From positions 2,618,501 to 2,682,500 of the forward strand of contig CP119318.1 of the NCBI GenBank assembly GCA_029203105.1: a DNA stretch of 64,000 nt. The letters are read 5' to 3'. Of this stretch, positions 50,848 through 59,796 are shown piece after piece. How positions within the stretch are numbered: position 1 is the first letter of the stretch; each line of letters opens with the position of its first letter. The stretch is from Candidatus Kaistia colombiensis (GTDB lineage: Bacteria > Pseudomonadota > Alphaproteobacteria > Rhizobiales > Kaistiaceae). The position numbers and the translations under genes were made by a program. The notes beneath the pieces are model-generated. The model made no database searches. It was not told the DNA's origin and saw only the letters and a list, made by a program, of their open reading frames with translations.

Positions 50848-52617
50848 ATGAACACCGTCGAACCCGCCACGGGCGCGAAGCCTGCCCGTACCAACCCGGT
50901 CATGATGAAGTGGCTCAAGGCGCGCGGCCGTGTCGGCCGCCGCGCCATGGGGCTGGCGATAGTGGTGCCGCTCGTCAGCGCCTGCCTGACGGTCGCGCAG
51001 GCCTATCTGCTCGCCACCATCCTGCACCGGGCCATCGTCGACCAGGCGCCGACCGCGTCGCAGGCGACGGCGGTTCTCGGCTTGGCCGGACTGGTGGCCC
51101 TGCGCGCGCTGCTCGCCTGGATCGGCGAGGCGGCCGGCATCCGCGCCGCCGAGGATATCAAGCAGGCCATCCGCAAGGATCTTTTCGCGGCGCTGATGCG
51201 GCGTGGCCCGGACTGGATGCGCCAGCGCGCCTCGGGCGAGCTGGCGAGCCAGATTCTCGACCAGGTCGAGGCTCTTGACGGCTATTTTTCGCGCTTCGTT
51301 CCGGCAATGATCGCCGCCGCCGTGGTGCCGGTCGCCATCGCGATCGGCCTGATGCCGGTCGATCTCGTGGTCGGCCTGTTGCTGCTCGTCACGGCGCCGC
51401 TCATTCCGCTGTTCATGGCGCTGGCCGGCTGGGGGGCCGAAGCGGCGAGCCGCCAGCATCTGACGGCGCTGTCGCGGCTTTCCGGCATGTTCGCCGACCG
51501 GCTGCGCGGCCTGCTGGTGCTGAAGCTGTTCGGCCGGGCCGAGGACGAGATCGTGCGGGTCCGTGGCGCCAGCGACGAATTCGCGACGCGCACCCTCGCC
51601 GTGCTGCGGATCGCCTTCCTTTCCTCCGCCGTGCTGGAGTTCTTCGCCGCCCTCGGCGTCGCCGGCGTCGCGCTCTATGTCGGGCTGACCTATATCGGCC
51701 TGCTCGACCTGCGCGGTGCGGAGCTCGGGCTGCAGGCCGGACTGTTCTGCCTGCTGATGGCGCCGGAAGTCTACATGCCGCTGCGCACGCTGGCGGCCCA
51801 TTATCACGACCGTGCCTCGGCCAAGGCGGCGGTGACCAACCTTGCGGCGGCCTTCGGAAGCCTGCCGGCCGTCGACGAAGCAATCGCGACGCCCGGCGTT
51901 CCCTGGGCGCCGCGCGGGGCGATCGCTGTCACGGCGCGCCACCTGACCGTCGACACGCCGGATCGCGGCGCCATCTTCGCCGATGCGATGCTCGATATCG
52001 AGGCGAGCGATTCGGTGGCGCTTCTCGGCCCGAGTGGCATCGGCAAGTCGACGCTGATCGAGGTGCTGGCCCGCCTGCGCGGCCATCAGGGCCGGGTCGA
52101 GCTCGGCGGCGTGGCGCTCGCCGATATCGACGAAGCGGCGCTCCGCCGCCATGTCGCGGCGCTCGGCCAGCGCTCGCGCCTGTTCCATGGCACCATCGCC
52201 AGCAACATCCGGCTTGGCCGCGTCGATGCGACCGACGCCGAGCTCCGCGCCGCCGCCGAGCGCGCCTGCGTGCTCGACTTTGCCGACAGGCTGCCCGAGG
52301 GGCTGGATACGCCGATCGGCGAACGGGGCAGGGGTCTGTCGGGCGGCGAGGCGCAGCGCGTCGCGCTGGCCCGCATCTTCCTGCGCGACCCGGCGCTGGT
52401 GCTGCTCGACGAGCCGACCGCCTATCTCGATCGCGAGACGGAGGCCCGCGTCATGCGCGCCGTGCTCGATTTCGCCGCCGGCCGCACCCTGCTGATCGCG
52501 ACCCATTCCATGGCCGTCGCCCAGCTGATGAACCGGATCTGTGAGATCGACGGCCAGCGTCGAATCGTGAGCCGCGTCGTGGCGCCGACATCCCTTGTCA
52601 TGCAGGGAGTGGCGTGA
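50848..52617 (+). CDS. cydD: Heme/thiol ABC exporter subunit CydD
   Basis: 589 residues: six membrane helices then an ATPase. Walker A GPSGIGKST, signature LSGGEAQRVALAR and Walker B LVLLDEPTAYLD are intact. With CydC it exports cysteine/glutathione (or heme) and is needed to assemble cytochrome bd. ATG 50848 is chosen; GTG 50794 would extend the leader. The stop overlaps cydC as TGATG. Confidence 0.94.
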   Translation: MNTVEPATGAKPARTNPVMMKWLKARGRVGRRAMGLAIVVPLVSACLTVAQAYLLATILHRAIVDQAPTASQATAVLGLAGLVALRALLAWIGEAAGIRAAEDIKQAIRKDLFAALMRRGPDWMRQRASGELASQILDQVEALDGYFSRFVPAMIAAAVVPVAIAIGLMPVDLVVGLLLLVTAPLIPLFMALAGWGAEAASRQHLTALSRLSGMFADRLRGLLVLKLFGRAEDEIVRVRGASDEFATRTLAVLRIAFLSSAVLEFFAALGVAGVALYVGLTYIGLLDLRGAELGLQAGLFCLLMAPEVYMPLRTLAAHYHDRASAKAAVTNLAAAFGSLPAVDEAIATPGVPWAPRGAIAVTARHLTVDTPDRGAIFADAMLDIEASDSVALLGPSGIGKSTLIEVLARLRGHQGRVELGGVALADIDEAALRRHVAALGQRSRLFHGTIASNIRLGRVDATDAELRAAAERACVLDFADRLPEGLDTPIGERGRGLSGGEAQRVALARIFLRDPALVLLDEPTAYLDRETEARVMRAVLDFAAGRTLLIATHSMAVAQLMNRICEIDGQRRIVSRVVAPTSLVMQGVA

Positions 52618-54269
52618 TGCGGCTCCTGTTCAGCCTCTACGCGAAGCGATCCGGCGGACTTCTGCTGGCGCTGCTGCTCGCCTGTCTCACGCTCGCCGCC
52701 GGCGTGGCGCTGTTCGGTGTCTCGGGCTGGTTCCTGACCGGGGCGGCACTCGCCACCTCGGCGATGACCTTCAATCTGTTCGGCCCCTCGGCCATGGTGC
52801 GCGGCTTCTCGTTTCTGCGTATCGTCGCGCGCTATGGCGAGCGACTGGCCGGCCATTCCACCACCTTCAAGATCCTGTCGGATATCCGCGTTCGGATCTT
52901 TTCGCGGTTGATCCCACTGGTGCCGTTGCGGGCGGCGGCGCACCGGACCGGCGATTTCGTCGCACGGCTCACCGCCGATGTCGAAACCCTCGACATGATG
53001 TTCCTGCAGGTTGTCGCCCCGATCGCCACCGCGATTCTCGGCGCACTGGGGCTCGGCTTGTTCCTGTGGATCGTGCTGCCGGACAGCGTGCCGGTGGCGT
53101 TGATCGGCTTCGGCCTGACGACGTTGTTCTTGCCCGGGCTGATCGTGCTGGCCGGCCGCCGCAGTGGCGCCGCGACGGTCCGGACGGCGGCCGAGCTGCG
53201 CAGTGCCGTGCTCGACGGTATTGACGGCCACGCGGATCTGGTCGCGCTCGGCGCCGTTGACGGCGCCCGCCGCTCGGTCGACGAGGCGGCCGCGGCCGTG
53301 CGTACTGCGCGGCTGCGCCAGGGCCGGCGCATCGCCTTCGGCCCGGCATTCGTCGTGCTCGGCACCGGCGCCACGGCGATCGCCACGCTCTATGTCGGTT
53401 TGTCCGTGCTGGAAGCGGGCCGCGTCTCGGGGCCGGTTCTGGTCGGCGCGCTGCTCGCCGTCATGGCCATCTTCGAGGTTTCGGGTCCGATCCTGCGCGG
53501 GGCGGGCCGTCTCGGCGCCGCCAGCGCGGCGGCGCGGCGCGTCCAGTCGCTGGTCGATATGCAGCCGGCCGTCGTCGACCCCGCCCGACCGGTCGCCGTG
53601 CCGGGGGCGGGCGATATCGTCTTCGAGAAGGTCGGCTTCACTCATGGCCGCGACCAGACGATTCTCACCGGTCTAGACCTGACCCTGCATGCGGGCGAGC
53701 GGATCGCCGTCATTGGCGAGAGCGGTGCGGGCAAGTCGACCCTGCTCGGCCTGCTGCTGCGGCTCGTCGACGTCGATTCCGGCTGCATCCGCATCGGCGG
53801 CGTCGACATCCGCGCAGTTCGCCAGGCGGACCTCCATGCCCATGTCGCGCTGCTGTCGCAGGATGCTCCGGTCTTCATCGGCACCATCCGCGACAACCTC
53901 CGCATCGCGGATCCGGCGGCGGATGACGCGGCTTTGTTCGCCGTCTTGGAGAAGGCCCGGCTCGACGGCTTCGTCCGCCGCCTGCCGCTGGGGCTCGATA
54001 CCTGGCTCGGCGAATCTGGTGAGACGCTTTCGGCCGGGCAGGCGCGCCGCCTCTGCCTTGCCCGCACGCTGCTGTCGCCCGCAAAGGTGCTGCTGCTCGA
54101 CGAGCCGACCGCCGGACTCGACCGGCCGACGGAGGCCGAGTTCCTGGCCGACTTGCTGGCCGTTACGACCGGGCGCACGCTGGTCCTCGCCACCCACGCC
54201 GCGCTGCCGGATGGCGCCGTCGATCGCGTCTATCGGCTGGAGGATGGGGCGCTGACGCTGGAGGGGTGA
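52617..54269 (+). CDS. cydC: Heme/thiol ABC exporter subunit CydC
   Basis: 550 residues with the same architecture as CydD: six helices, then Walker A GESGAGKST, signature LSAGQARRLCLAR (G to A variant in the second place) and Walker B VLLLDEPTAGLD. It overlaps cydD by 1 nt and has GGGAG before the ATG. The pair acts in the inner membrane and maintains periplasmic redox for bd oxidase maturation. Confidence 0.94.
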   Translation: MRLLFSLYAKRSGGLLLALLLACLTLAAGVALFGVSGWFLTGAALATSAMTFNLFGPSAMVRGFSFLRIVARYGERLAGHSTTFKILSDIRVRIFSRLIPLVPLRAAAHRTGDFVARLTADVETLDMMFLQVVAPIATAILGALGLGLFLWIVLPDSVPVALIGFGLTTLFLPGLIVLAGRRSGAATVRTAAELRSAVLDGIDGHADLVALGAVDGARRSVDEAAAAVRTARLRQGRRIAFGPAFVVLGTGATAIATLYVGLSVLEAGRVSGPVLVGALLAVMAIFEVSGPILRGAGRLGAASAAARRVQSLVDMQPAVVDPARPVAVPGAGDIVFEKVGFTHGRDQTILTGLDLTLHAGERIAVIGESGAGKSTLLGLLLRLVDVDSGCIRIGGVDIRAVRQADLHAHVALLSQDAPVFIGTIRDNLRIADPAADDAALFAVLEKARLDGFVRRLPLGLDTWLGESGETLSAGQARRLCLARTLLSPAKVLLLDEPTAGLDRPTEAEFLADLLAVTTGRTLVLATHAALPDGAVDRVYRLEDGALTLEG

Positions 54270-54351
54270 GGCTCGTTCTTCACCTCTCTCCGAGGAGGCC
54301 TTCGCATAGCGGCAAATGGCATTCCTGGCTCCGCTGGCTGCCACACCCTCG

Positions 54352-54456
54352 CCGTCATCCCGGGCGGAGACCCGGGACCCATGCGGCCGTCGCGTCGGAA
54401 GGCTATTCCGGCCAAGGCCTCGGCCGCATGGATCCCTGCTTTCGCAGGGATGACGG
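54352..54456. repeat. Palindromic REP-like element after cydC
   Basis: A 105-bp cruciform: outer arms CCGTCATCCC (54352-54361) and GGGATGACGG (54447-54456), and a 16-nt inner arm pair (54374-54389 with 54421-54436, one mismatch), plus CCCGGG repeats. It lies in the 254-bp gap between convergent genes. Sequence of this type is common as dispersed repeats in alphaproteobacteria. Confidence 0.75.
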
Positions 54457-54523
54457 AGTCGACGCGGCCACGCCTCGGCTGGTCCAGCTGGCGGCGCTCC
54501 TTGCCGAATAGGGTTGATAGCCC

Positions 54524-55135
54524 CTACCGCCGGTGCGAGGCGATGATGCCGGCGGCCAGCGTTGCGAGATCGGCGCCCGGCCGCGCGTCGCCGACATTCT
54601 GCCAGGCAACGCGCGAGCCTTCGATCAGCAGGAACAGCTGATCGGCCAGAAGCTCCGGCTCGTCGAGATCGGAGGCGCGGCAGAGGCGGATCAGATTGTC
54701 CCGGTGCTGGCGCGTATTCGCCTCAAGCACCTGGCGGCCGGGATGCGACGGATCGGTGATCTGGACCGCCGCTTTCGCCAGGGCGCAGCCGGCTTCGTTG
54801 CCGTGTTCGACATGGTTGGCGATCCGCATCAGCCAGGCGTCGATCTGCGCCAGCGGCTGGCCGGGATGCTCGTTTTCGATCTCGCACCAGACCGCCGCGC
54901 CTTCGGCCGCGAGCCCGCGTAGATATTCGGCCACCAGCAGATCCTTCGATTCGAAATGCCGGTAGAGCGTCATCTTGTTGGTGCCGGCCGCCTCGGCAAT
55001 TGCATCGACGCCGACGCCATGGACGCCATGCCGCGCGAACAGTTCCCGTGCCGCCACGAGAAGGCGCTCGCGCGGCGGCAAGGCTCTGCCCGTCGCGCTG
55101 CTGTGAACAGACTGTTCAGCGGTCTTCACATCCAA
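54524..55135 (-). CDS. TetR family transcriptional regulator
   Basis: About 203 residues. The N-terminal helix-turn-helix is RLLVAARELFARHGVHGVGVDAIAEAAGTNKMTLYRHFESKDLL, a standard TetR domain. The C-terminal helical domain binds an unknown inducer. The start may be TTG 55135 or GTG 55129. It is divergent from the azoreductase gene and very likely represses it through the palindromes at 55148-55180. Confidence 0.9.
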   Translation of the reverse strand: MDVKTAEQSVHSSATGRALPPRERLLVAARELFARHGVHGVGVDAIAEAAGTNKMTLYRHFESKDLLVAEYLRGLAAEGAAVWCEIENEHPGQPLAQIDAWLMRIANHVEHGNEAGCALAKAAVQITDPSHPGRQVLEANTRQHRDNLIRLCRASDLDEPELLADQLFLLIEGSRVAWQNVGDARPGADLATLAAGIIASHRR

Positions 55136-55147
55136 CCCATTGACTCG

Positions 55148-55180
55148 ATGTTACCCGATAGTAACATTTAGTAATGTTAC
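55148..55180. promoter_or_regulatory. Probable TetR operator with three half-sites
   Basis: ATGTTAC (55148-55154), GTAACAT (55161-55167) and ATGTTAC (55174-55180) alternate in orientation with 6-nt spacers, giving two overlapping perfect palindromes. Position between the divergent tetR and azoR genes fits an operator for both. Confidence 0.82.
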
Positions 55181-55247
55181 TCTACGGTATCGACACAGCT
55201 CCCCCCGGATTTGGGCCGGTTTCCGTAACATAGTGAAGGGAAGACCA

Positions 55248-55871
55248 ATGACCAACATCCTTTTCGTTACCTCCAGCCCCCGTGGCGGCGCGTCGCATTC
55301 CAGCAAAGTGGCCGAGCGCGTGCTGGCCGACCTCGTCGCCCACAACCCGAACGCCACCGTCGTCCGGCGTGACCTGGCGCGCGATCCGCTGCCACATGTC
55401 GACGAAGCCTATCTCGGCGCCGTCTTCACGCCCGCCGATGCCCGCAATGACGAGCAGAAGGCGATCGCAGCCCTTTCCGACACGCTGATCGACGAGCTGT
55501 TCGCCGCCGACATCATCGTCATCGCCTCGGCGATGATCAACTTCACCATCACCTCGACGCTGAAGACCTGGCTCGACTACATCACCCGTGCGGGCCGCAC
55601 CTTTGCCTATGTCGACAATGCCCCGGTCGGGCTCGTCACCGGCAAGCGCGTCGTGCTGGTCGAGTCGAAGGGCGGCATCTATTCGGAAGGCCCGATGAAG
55701 CCGAACGACTTCCAGCTGCCCTACCTGCGCTTCATCCTGGCCTTCATCGGCCTGAAGGATGTCGAGGAGATCACGGTCGAGGGCGTCGCCTTCGGTCCGG
55801 AGCAGGCGGCCAGCGTCGTGGCGGCGGCCGAGATCAAGGCGTCGGAGACGGCCCGCGCCATCGCCGCCTGA
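55248..55871 (+). CDS. azoR: FMN-dependent NADH-azoreductase family protein
   Basis: 207 residues of the flavodoxin-like AzoR fold. FMN-binding SSPRGGASHSSKVAERV is at the N-terminus, and the active-site stretch MINFTITSTLKTWLDYITRAGRTFAY matches the family, with small changes (AMINFT for the usual PMYNF). It reduces quinones or azo compounds with NADH. ATG 55248 has AAGGGAAG upstream. Likely repressed by the divergent TetR protein. Confidence 0.92.
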   Translation: MTNILFVTSSPRGGASHSSKVAERVLADLVAHNPNATVVRRDLARDPLPHVDEAYLGAVFTPADARNDEQKAIAALSDTLIDELFAADIIVIASAMINFTITSTLKTWLDYITRAGRTFAYVDNAPVGLVTGKRVVLVESKGGIYSEGPMKPNDFQLPYLRFILAFIGLKDVEEITVEGVAFGPEQAASVVAAAEIKASETARAIAA

Positions 55872-55895
55872 TCGGACATCCTCACAAGCCAAAAG

Positions 55896-55927
55896 AAAAC
55901 GGCCGGATCTTTCGATCCGGCCGTTTT
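55896..55927. terminator. Bidirectional terminator, azoR / periplasmic protein gene
   Basis: A 14-bp perfect stem (55896-55909 with 55914-55927) with A-rich and T-rich ends, 25 nt past the azoR stop and 4 nt from the convergent stop codon. Confidence 0.92.
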
Positions 55928-55930
55928 GCA

Positions 55931-57898
55931 TTACGGGTTGGTCTTGATCTCGACCTGCAGCAGGTCGGGCAGCTTTTGCGGCGCGCTGTCGGCCGTCTCG
56001 ATCAACTGCATCAGCGGCACCGGCGTCGCCGGCGCGGCGGTGATCGTCATCGTGCCCGGCGTCTTGATGAAAGCCTGCAGGGCTGGGGCGAGCTTGGCCT
56101 GGAAGCCCGGGTTCTTCAGCACCATCAGGAACAACGGCATGGCGCCGGCGATCTGCTGGCGGAACTTTTCCGGCTCGACCTTCATCTTCTTCGCCTGCAT
56201 GCCGACGGCGCGCTCGACGATCGACTTGTCCTCGATGGCGAGCTTGCCGCGCGTGAACAGCAGCGACGCCAGCGCGCCTTGCAGCCGCTTCGGGTCCTCG
56301 ATTGCCTGGCGCGTCAGCCCGGTCAGCGTCGCGTCGACATTCATCGTCGCCAGGTCCTTGATCGCCAGCTTGAAGCCGTCGAGGATCACGCTATCGTCCG
56401 CCTCGCGCCAGGAAAGGCGGAAGCCGTAATCGGCGACCAGCCGGTCGTAGCCGAGGCCCTTGATCATCTCGCGAGCGCGACGGTTGTCGATCTGCGACAG
56501 GTCGAGATCGAGCCCGCGCACGTCGCTGGCGATGCTGGTCGGGACCGGGCCGATATAGGCGCCGAGATCGATGCGGGCGCGATCGACGGCGCCGAGCTTC
56601 TTGCCGGCCTGGGTGACGTCGACGCCGACCGCCTCGGCGAAGCCCATGGTCGGGATGACCGGCAGCGGATCGAAGTCGAGGCCGCTCTCGCTGGCATAGA
56701 TCGACGAGACCAGCAGTTCCGGCGCCGGGAACTTGAAGCCGCCGACCGCCAGCCGTTCGGCGCCGATCGAGCCCTTGTCCTGGATGGCGACGTCGAGATC
56801 GTGAACGCCGATCTCGCCGATGCCGTCGCTGGAGAAATCATTGATGTGGAAGTCGCCGAGATGGAAGCGTTCCACCTCGGGGGCCGTCACATCGAGATCG
56901 CTGAGGCGCATGGCGCCGACGCCGACGAAGCTGAACAGGCCGGCGAAGTTCTCGCGGATCAGCCGGGCCGATTCGGCGTCGGAGAGATCCGGCGTCGACA
57001 GGACGGTGTCGAGGAAGCCGGTGAAGCTCTTCTTCGGCTGGCGCAGCCGCAGGTTCTCCATCTCGAACGAGCCCATGCGGATCGCGGCGCCCGGCATTTC
57101 GATCGAGACGTTGCGATAGACCTCGAGACCGAGCGCGGTGCGCCACTGGCCGTCGCCGCCGCCGCCGACATAGCGGTCGGGATCGAACACCGCCGAGATC
57201 GCGTCGAGGTCGTATTTGCGCGCCTCGATCTTGTCGATCGTGAACTTGAGCAACCCGTCCGGCGACGGCATTTCCTGCGAGATCGGGCCGATCGTCACCT
57301 GGTCGATGACGCCGTTGGCCATGCCCTTCAGCTCATAGGAGCCGAGGCTGGCGACCGAGGTCTGGCCCTCATTGGTCTCGGTGGCCTCGATGCGGCCGAC
57401 GCGGACGCTGTCGACGGACGCCTTGGCGACGATGCCCCAGCCCTTGGCGAGCGAAGTGAAGATGCGGTTCTGGTCGAACACGTAATTGACGAAACTCGGC
57501 ACCGACAGATTGTCGACGCGGATATCGGTGAGCGTCGAGCTGCCGAGGTCGCCGACCACCAGCTTGCCGTTGTCGGCGGTGATCTCGGTCGCCTTGAAGC
57601 CGCCATCGGCGGCTTCGGCGTAATTGGTGATGGCGATCGTGCCGAAGCTGATCTCGAGCTTGGTCGCCAGCGTCTCGCTGCGGATCGTCAGGTTGCGCAG
57701 CGTCGCGGTGCGCTGGCCCTCGTCATAGGAAAGCTCGGAGAAGCCTGCTACCCAGTTCGGCGAGGCGTCGAGGGCCGAAACCCAGTTGCGGATCGCCGTC
57801 TCGATCGGCTCCGCGGCGAGCGCCGGCAGCGACGCCGTCATGGCTGCGGCGCTGACACCGACGGCGAGAAGACGGACGCGTAGCGACGAACGGCTCAT
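55931..57898 (-). CDS. Large periplasmic protein of unknown function (paralogue of the gene at 58048)
   Basis: 655 residues with a signal peptide (cleavage after LPALA). The body is beta-rich with repeated short units (e.g. IDKIEARKYDLDAISAVFDPD, LHLGDFHINDFSSDGIGEIGVHDL), without enzyme motifs. The last 120 residues match the end of the downstream-numbered paralogue: MQAKKMKVEPEKFRQQIAGA and TITAAPATPVPLMQLIETAD. An AsmA- or DUF945-like role in envelope biology is possible. ATG 57898 has GGAG 6 nt upstream. Confidence 0.75.
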   Translation of the reverse strand: MSRSSLRVRLLAVGVSAAAMTASLPALAAEPIETAIRNWVSALDASPNWVAGFSELSYDEGQRTATLRNLTIRSETLATKLEISFGTIAITNYAEAADGGFKATEITADNGKLVVGDLGSSTLTDIRVDNLSVPSFVNYVFDQNRIFTSLAKGWGIVAKASVDSVRVGRIEATETNEGQTSVASLGSYELKGMANGVIDQVTIGPISQEMPSPDGLLKFTIDKIEARKYDLDAISAVFDPDRYVGGGGDGQWRTALGLEVYRNVSIEMPGAAIRMGSFEMENLRLRQPKKSFTGFLDTVLSTPDLSDAESARLIRENFAGLFSFVGVGAMRLSDLDVTAPEVERFHLGDFHINDFSSDGIGEIGVHDLDVAIQDKGSIGAERLAVGGFKFPAPELLVSSIYASESGLDFDPLPVIPTMGFAEAVGVDVTQAGKKLGAVDRARIDLGAYIGPVPTSIASDVRGLDLDLSQIDNRRAREMIKGLGYDRLVADYGFRLSWREADDSVILDGFKLAIKDLATMNVDATLTGLTRQAIEDPKRLQGALASLLFTRGKLAIEDKSIVERAVGMQAKKMKVEPEKFRQQIAGAMPLFLMVLKNPGFQAKLAPALQAFIKTPGTMTITAAPATPVPLMQLIETADSAPQKLPDLLQVEIKTNP

Positions 57899-57977
57899 AG
57901 GGTGCTCCATGGCGGCAGGACGATCCGGCTCGGCGAGCGATCGGCCCCGACAGTCTGATTTTCCCGATCCGGGATAA

Positions 57978-58007
57978 GAAAAAAACCGGGCGGTCTGCAC
58001 CGCCCGG
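57978..58007 (-). terminator. Terminator of the 58048 gene
   Basis: A 9-bp perfect stem (57986-57994 with 57999-58007), loop CTGC. On the minus strand it is followed by a T tract (complement of 57978-57985). Confidence 0.88.
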
Positions 58008-58047
58008 GATCCGTTTGGCGCGCCTGGCGCGCAAGTCTCGGAGAGAC

Positions 58048-59190
58048 TTACTGGTTGGCCTGGATATCGACGGCCAGCACGTCCGGCAGCGTCTGCGGCG
58101 CGGTCGAGGCGGCGCCGAAGATCTGCATGATCGGAACCGGGTTGCCGGGGGCCGCCGTGATCGTCAGCGACTTCGGATCCTTCAGGAAGGCGGTCGCCGC
58201 GGTGGCGATGCGATCCTGGAAGCCCTGATTGCCGACGACGGAAAGCAGCAGCGGCAGCGCGCCCGAGATCTGCTCGACGAACTGGTCCGAGGTCGCGCCC
58301 ATCGCCTTCGCCTGCATCTCGATGATGCGGCCGACGATGCCGGCGTTGTCGAAGCGGATCTTGGCGTTGTCGACCGTGGCGGTGGCGGCGAGCTCCGAAA
58401 GCTTTTCCGGATCCTGCAGCTTTTCGCGCGGCAGGCCGCCGAACGTCCCGGTGATCACCAGCTTGCCGACATCCTTGCCGTCGAGGCTGATCGAGCGGAA
58501 GGTGAAGGTCTGCTTGGAGTTGTCATAGGCGCCGTCGATGCCGACGTCGAAGTTCAGCTTGTCGTAGCCGAGCTGCTCGACCCAATCCTTGGTCTGCTCG
58601 TCCGACTTCAGCACTTCGCCGGGGACGTTGACGCCGGTGATGCGCAGCTGGCCGTCATTCGGCGCGCCCTCGATGATGTCGCCGAGCGTGACATTGACGC
58701 TGTCGACGGTGATCGGGGCCGGCGCCTCCGCGGAAGCAACGTTGATCGCCGAGATCTCCATGTTGGAGAAGGGCGTGATCTTCGCCTTCGAATTGATCTC
58801 GGTCGGGGCGGGGACGATCGCGTCCTTGAACAGGCCCTTGTCCCAGGTAATCGTCGTCTGGTCGTCGACGACCTTGCCCGCGTCGAAGGAGATGCTCGCC
58901 GCGGTGAAGCCGCCGCTGGTGCGCTCGAGCGGGCTCTCGATCACGACGGCCGGGATCGTCACGTCGCCGCCGTGCTTGGAAACCATCTTCACATTGCTCA
59001 ACGTGACGTTGTCGCCATCGGCCTTGGCCGCATCGAACGTCACCTTTGCTTCGCCGCGTGCCTGGGCGGCGGCGACGAAGGCGTCTGCGATTTTCTGGGC
59101 GTCGGGGGCCGCGAAGGCGGCCGTCGACAGCATCAGCGCCGATGCGAGCGTGAGGCTGCGCACCGCGAAGCCGGAAACCGTCAGGTTCAT
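58048..59190 (-). CDS. Periplasmic protein of unknown function (paralogue of the gene at 55931)
   Basis: 380 residues, signal peptide ending AAFA, mature protein beta-rich. The C-terminus resembles its neighbour: MQAKAMGATSDQFVEQISGA and TITAAPGNPVPIMQIFGAAS. It is about half as long, lacking part of the repeated central region. ATG 59190 has GGAGG 6 nt upstream. The two genes are tandem with a terminator between them, so they are probably separately expressed copies after an old duplication. Confidence 0.75.
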   Translation of the reverse strand: MNLTVSGFAVRSLTLASALMLSTAAFAAPDAQKIADAFVAAAQARGEAKVTFDAAKADGDNVTLSNVKMVSKHGGDVTIPAVVIESPLERTSGGFTAASISFDAGKVVDDQTTITWDKGLFKDAIVPAPTEINSKAKITPFSNMEISAINVASAEAPAPITVDSVNVTLGDIIEGAPNDGQLRITGVNVPGEVLKSDEQTKDWVEQLGYDKLNFDVGIDGAYDNSKQTFTFRSISLDGKDVGKLVITGTFGGLPREKLQDPEKLSELAATATVDNAKIRFDNAGIVGRIIEMQAKAMGATSDQFVEQISGALPLLLSVVGNQGFQDRIATAATAFLKDPKSLTITAAPGNPVPIMQIFGAASTAPQTLPDVLAVDIQANQ

Positions 59191-59424
59191 CATGTCCTCC
59201 AAGGAACGAATCGAGTGTGCCTCGGCAAAGGGCCGAAGCAAGGTCCGGCCGGCATTCTGGCCGGACTTCATGGCGAGAGCAAGAACGGCAGCCCTGCGTG
59301 TGATGATCGTCACCCGTGTCGAAACGGGGGCTTGCACCCTTCCGAATCTGCGGGGCCAACCCGGACTGCCACACCTCGACGAGGCGCGGCCCCGGCAAGC
59401 CCGCGGCTTTGATCGCTATGACTG

Positions 59425-59527
59425 GATTCGTTCCGTGCTTCGTGGAAACACGGAACGAATCTAGCTCTTTGTTTGATCACGTTTTCTTCACGCGAACCGG
59501 AATCCACTTCGCTCGAAAACGTTCTAG
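59425..59527 (-). repeat. Dispersed palindromic repeat, copy 3 (core plus hairpin unit)
   Basis: The same composite as copy 1 read on the minus strand: core with GCGAAGTGGATTCCGG, then a hairpin (59425-59437 with 59449-59461). The core's terminal CTAG (59524-59527) supplies the stop codon of the small lipoprotein gene at 59524. Confidence 0.85.
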
Positions 59528-59688
59528 CGGCGGCCGCTCGGACAATCCTCGGCATCGCTTGAGCCGCCCGGACCGCAGGCGTTGACCGGCTCCATCGCCT
59601 TGATGGCGGGTGCGTTGGGATTGCTGGTGCAGCCGGCGAGGCTGGCGAGGCCGGCGCTGATCGCAAGGGCGGCAAGAAGGATGCGCAT
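59524..59688 (-). CDS. Small lipoprotein (54 aa)
   Basis: 54 residues: MRILLAALAISAGLASLAGC with a lipobox cysteine at position 20, then a short polar mature part with two more cysteines (ACGPGGSSDAEDC). AGAGGAAAA precedes the ATG. Function unknown. The TAG stop is part of the flanking repeat. Confidence 0.7.
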   Translation of the reverse strand: MRILLAALAISAGLASLAGCTSNPNAPAIKAMEPVNACGPGGSSDAEDCPSGRR

Positions 59689-59796
59689 GGGTTTTCCTCT
59701 GATTGACCCGCCTGGCCGGCGGGTTCCCGGCAACACGGCCTGCATTTCGCTCGATCCGAAACTCGCGCAACCCAGGGTCGCGCGCAAGCGTCCTTT

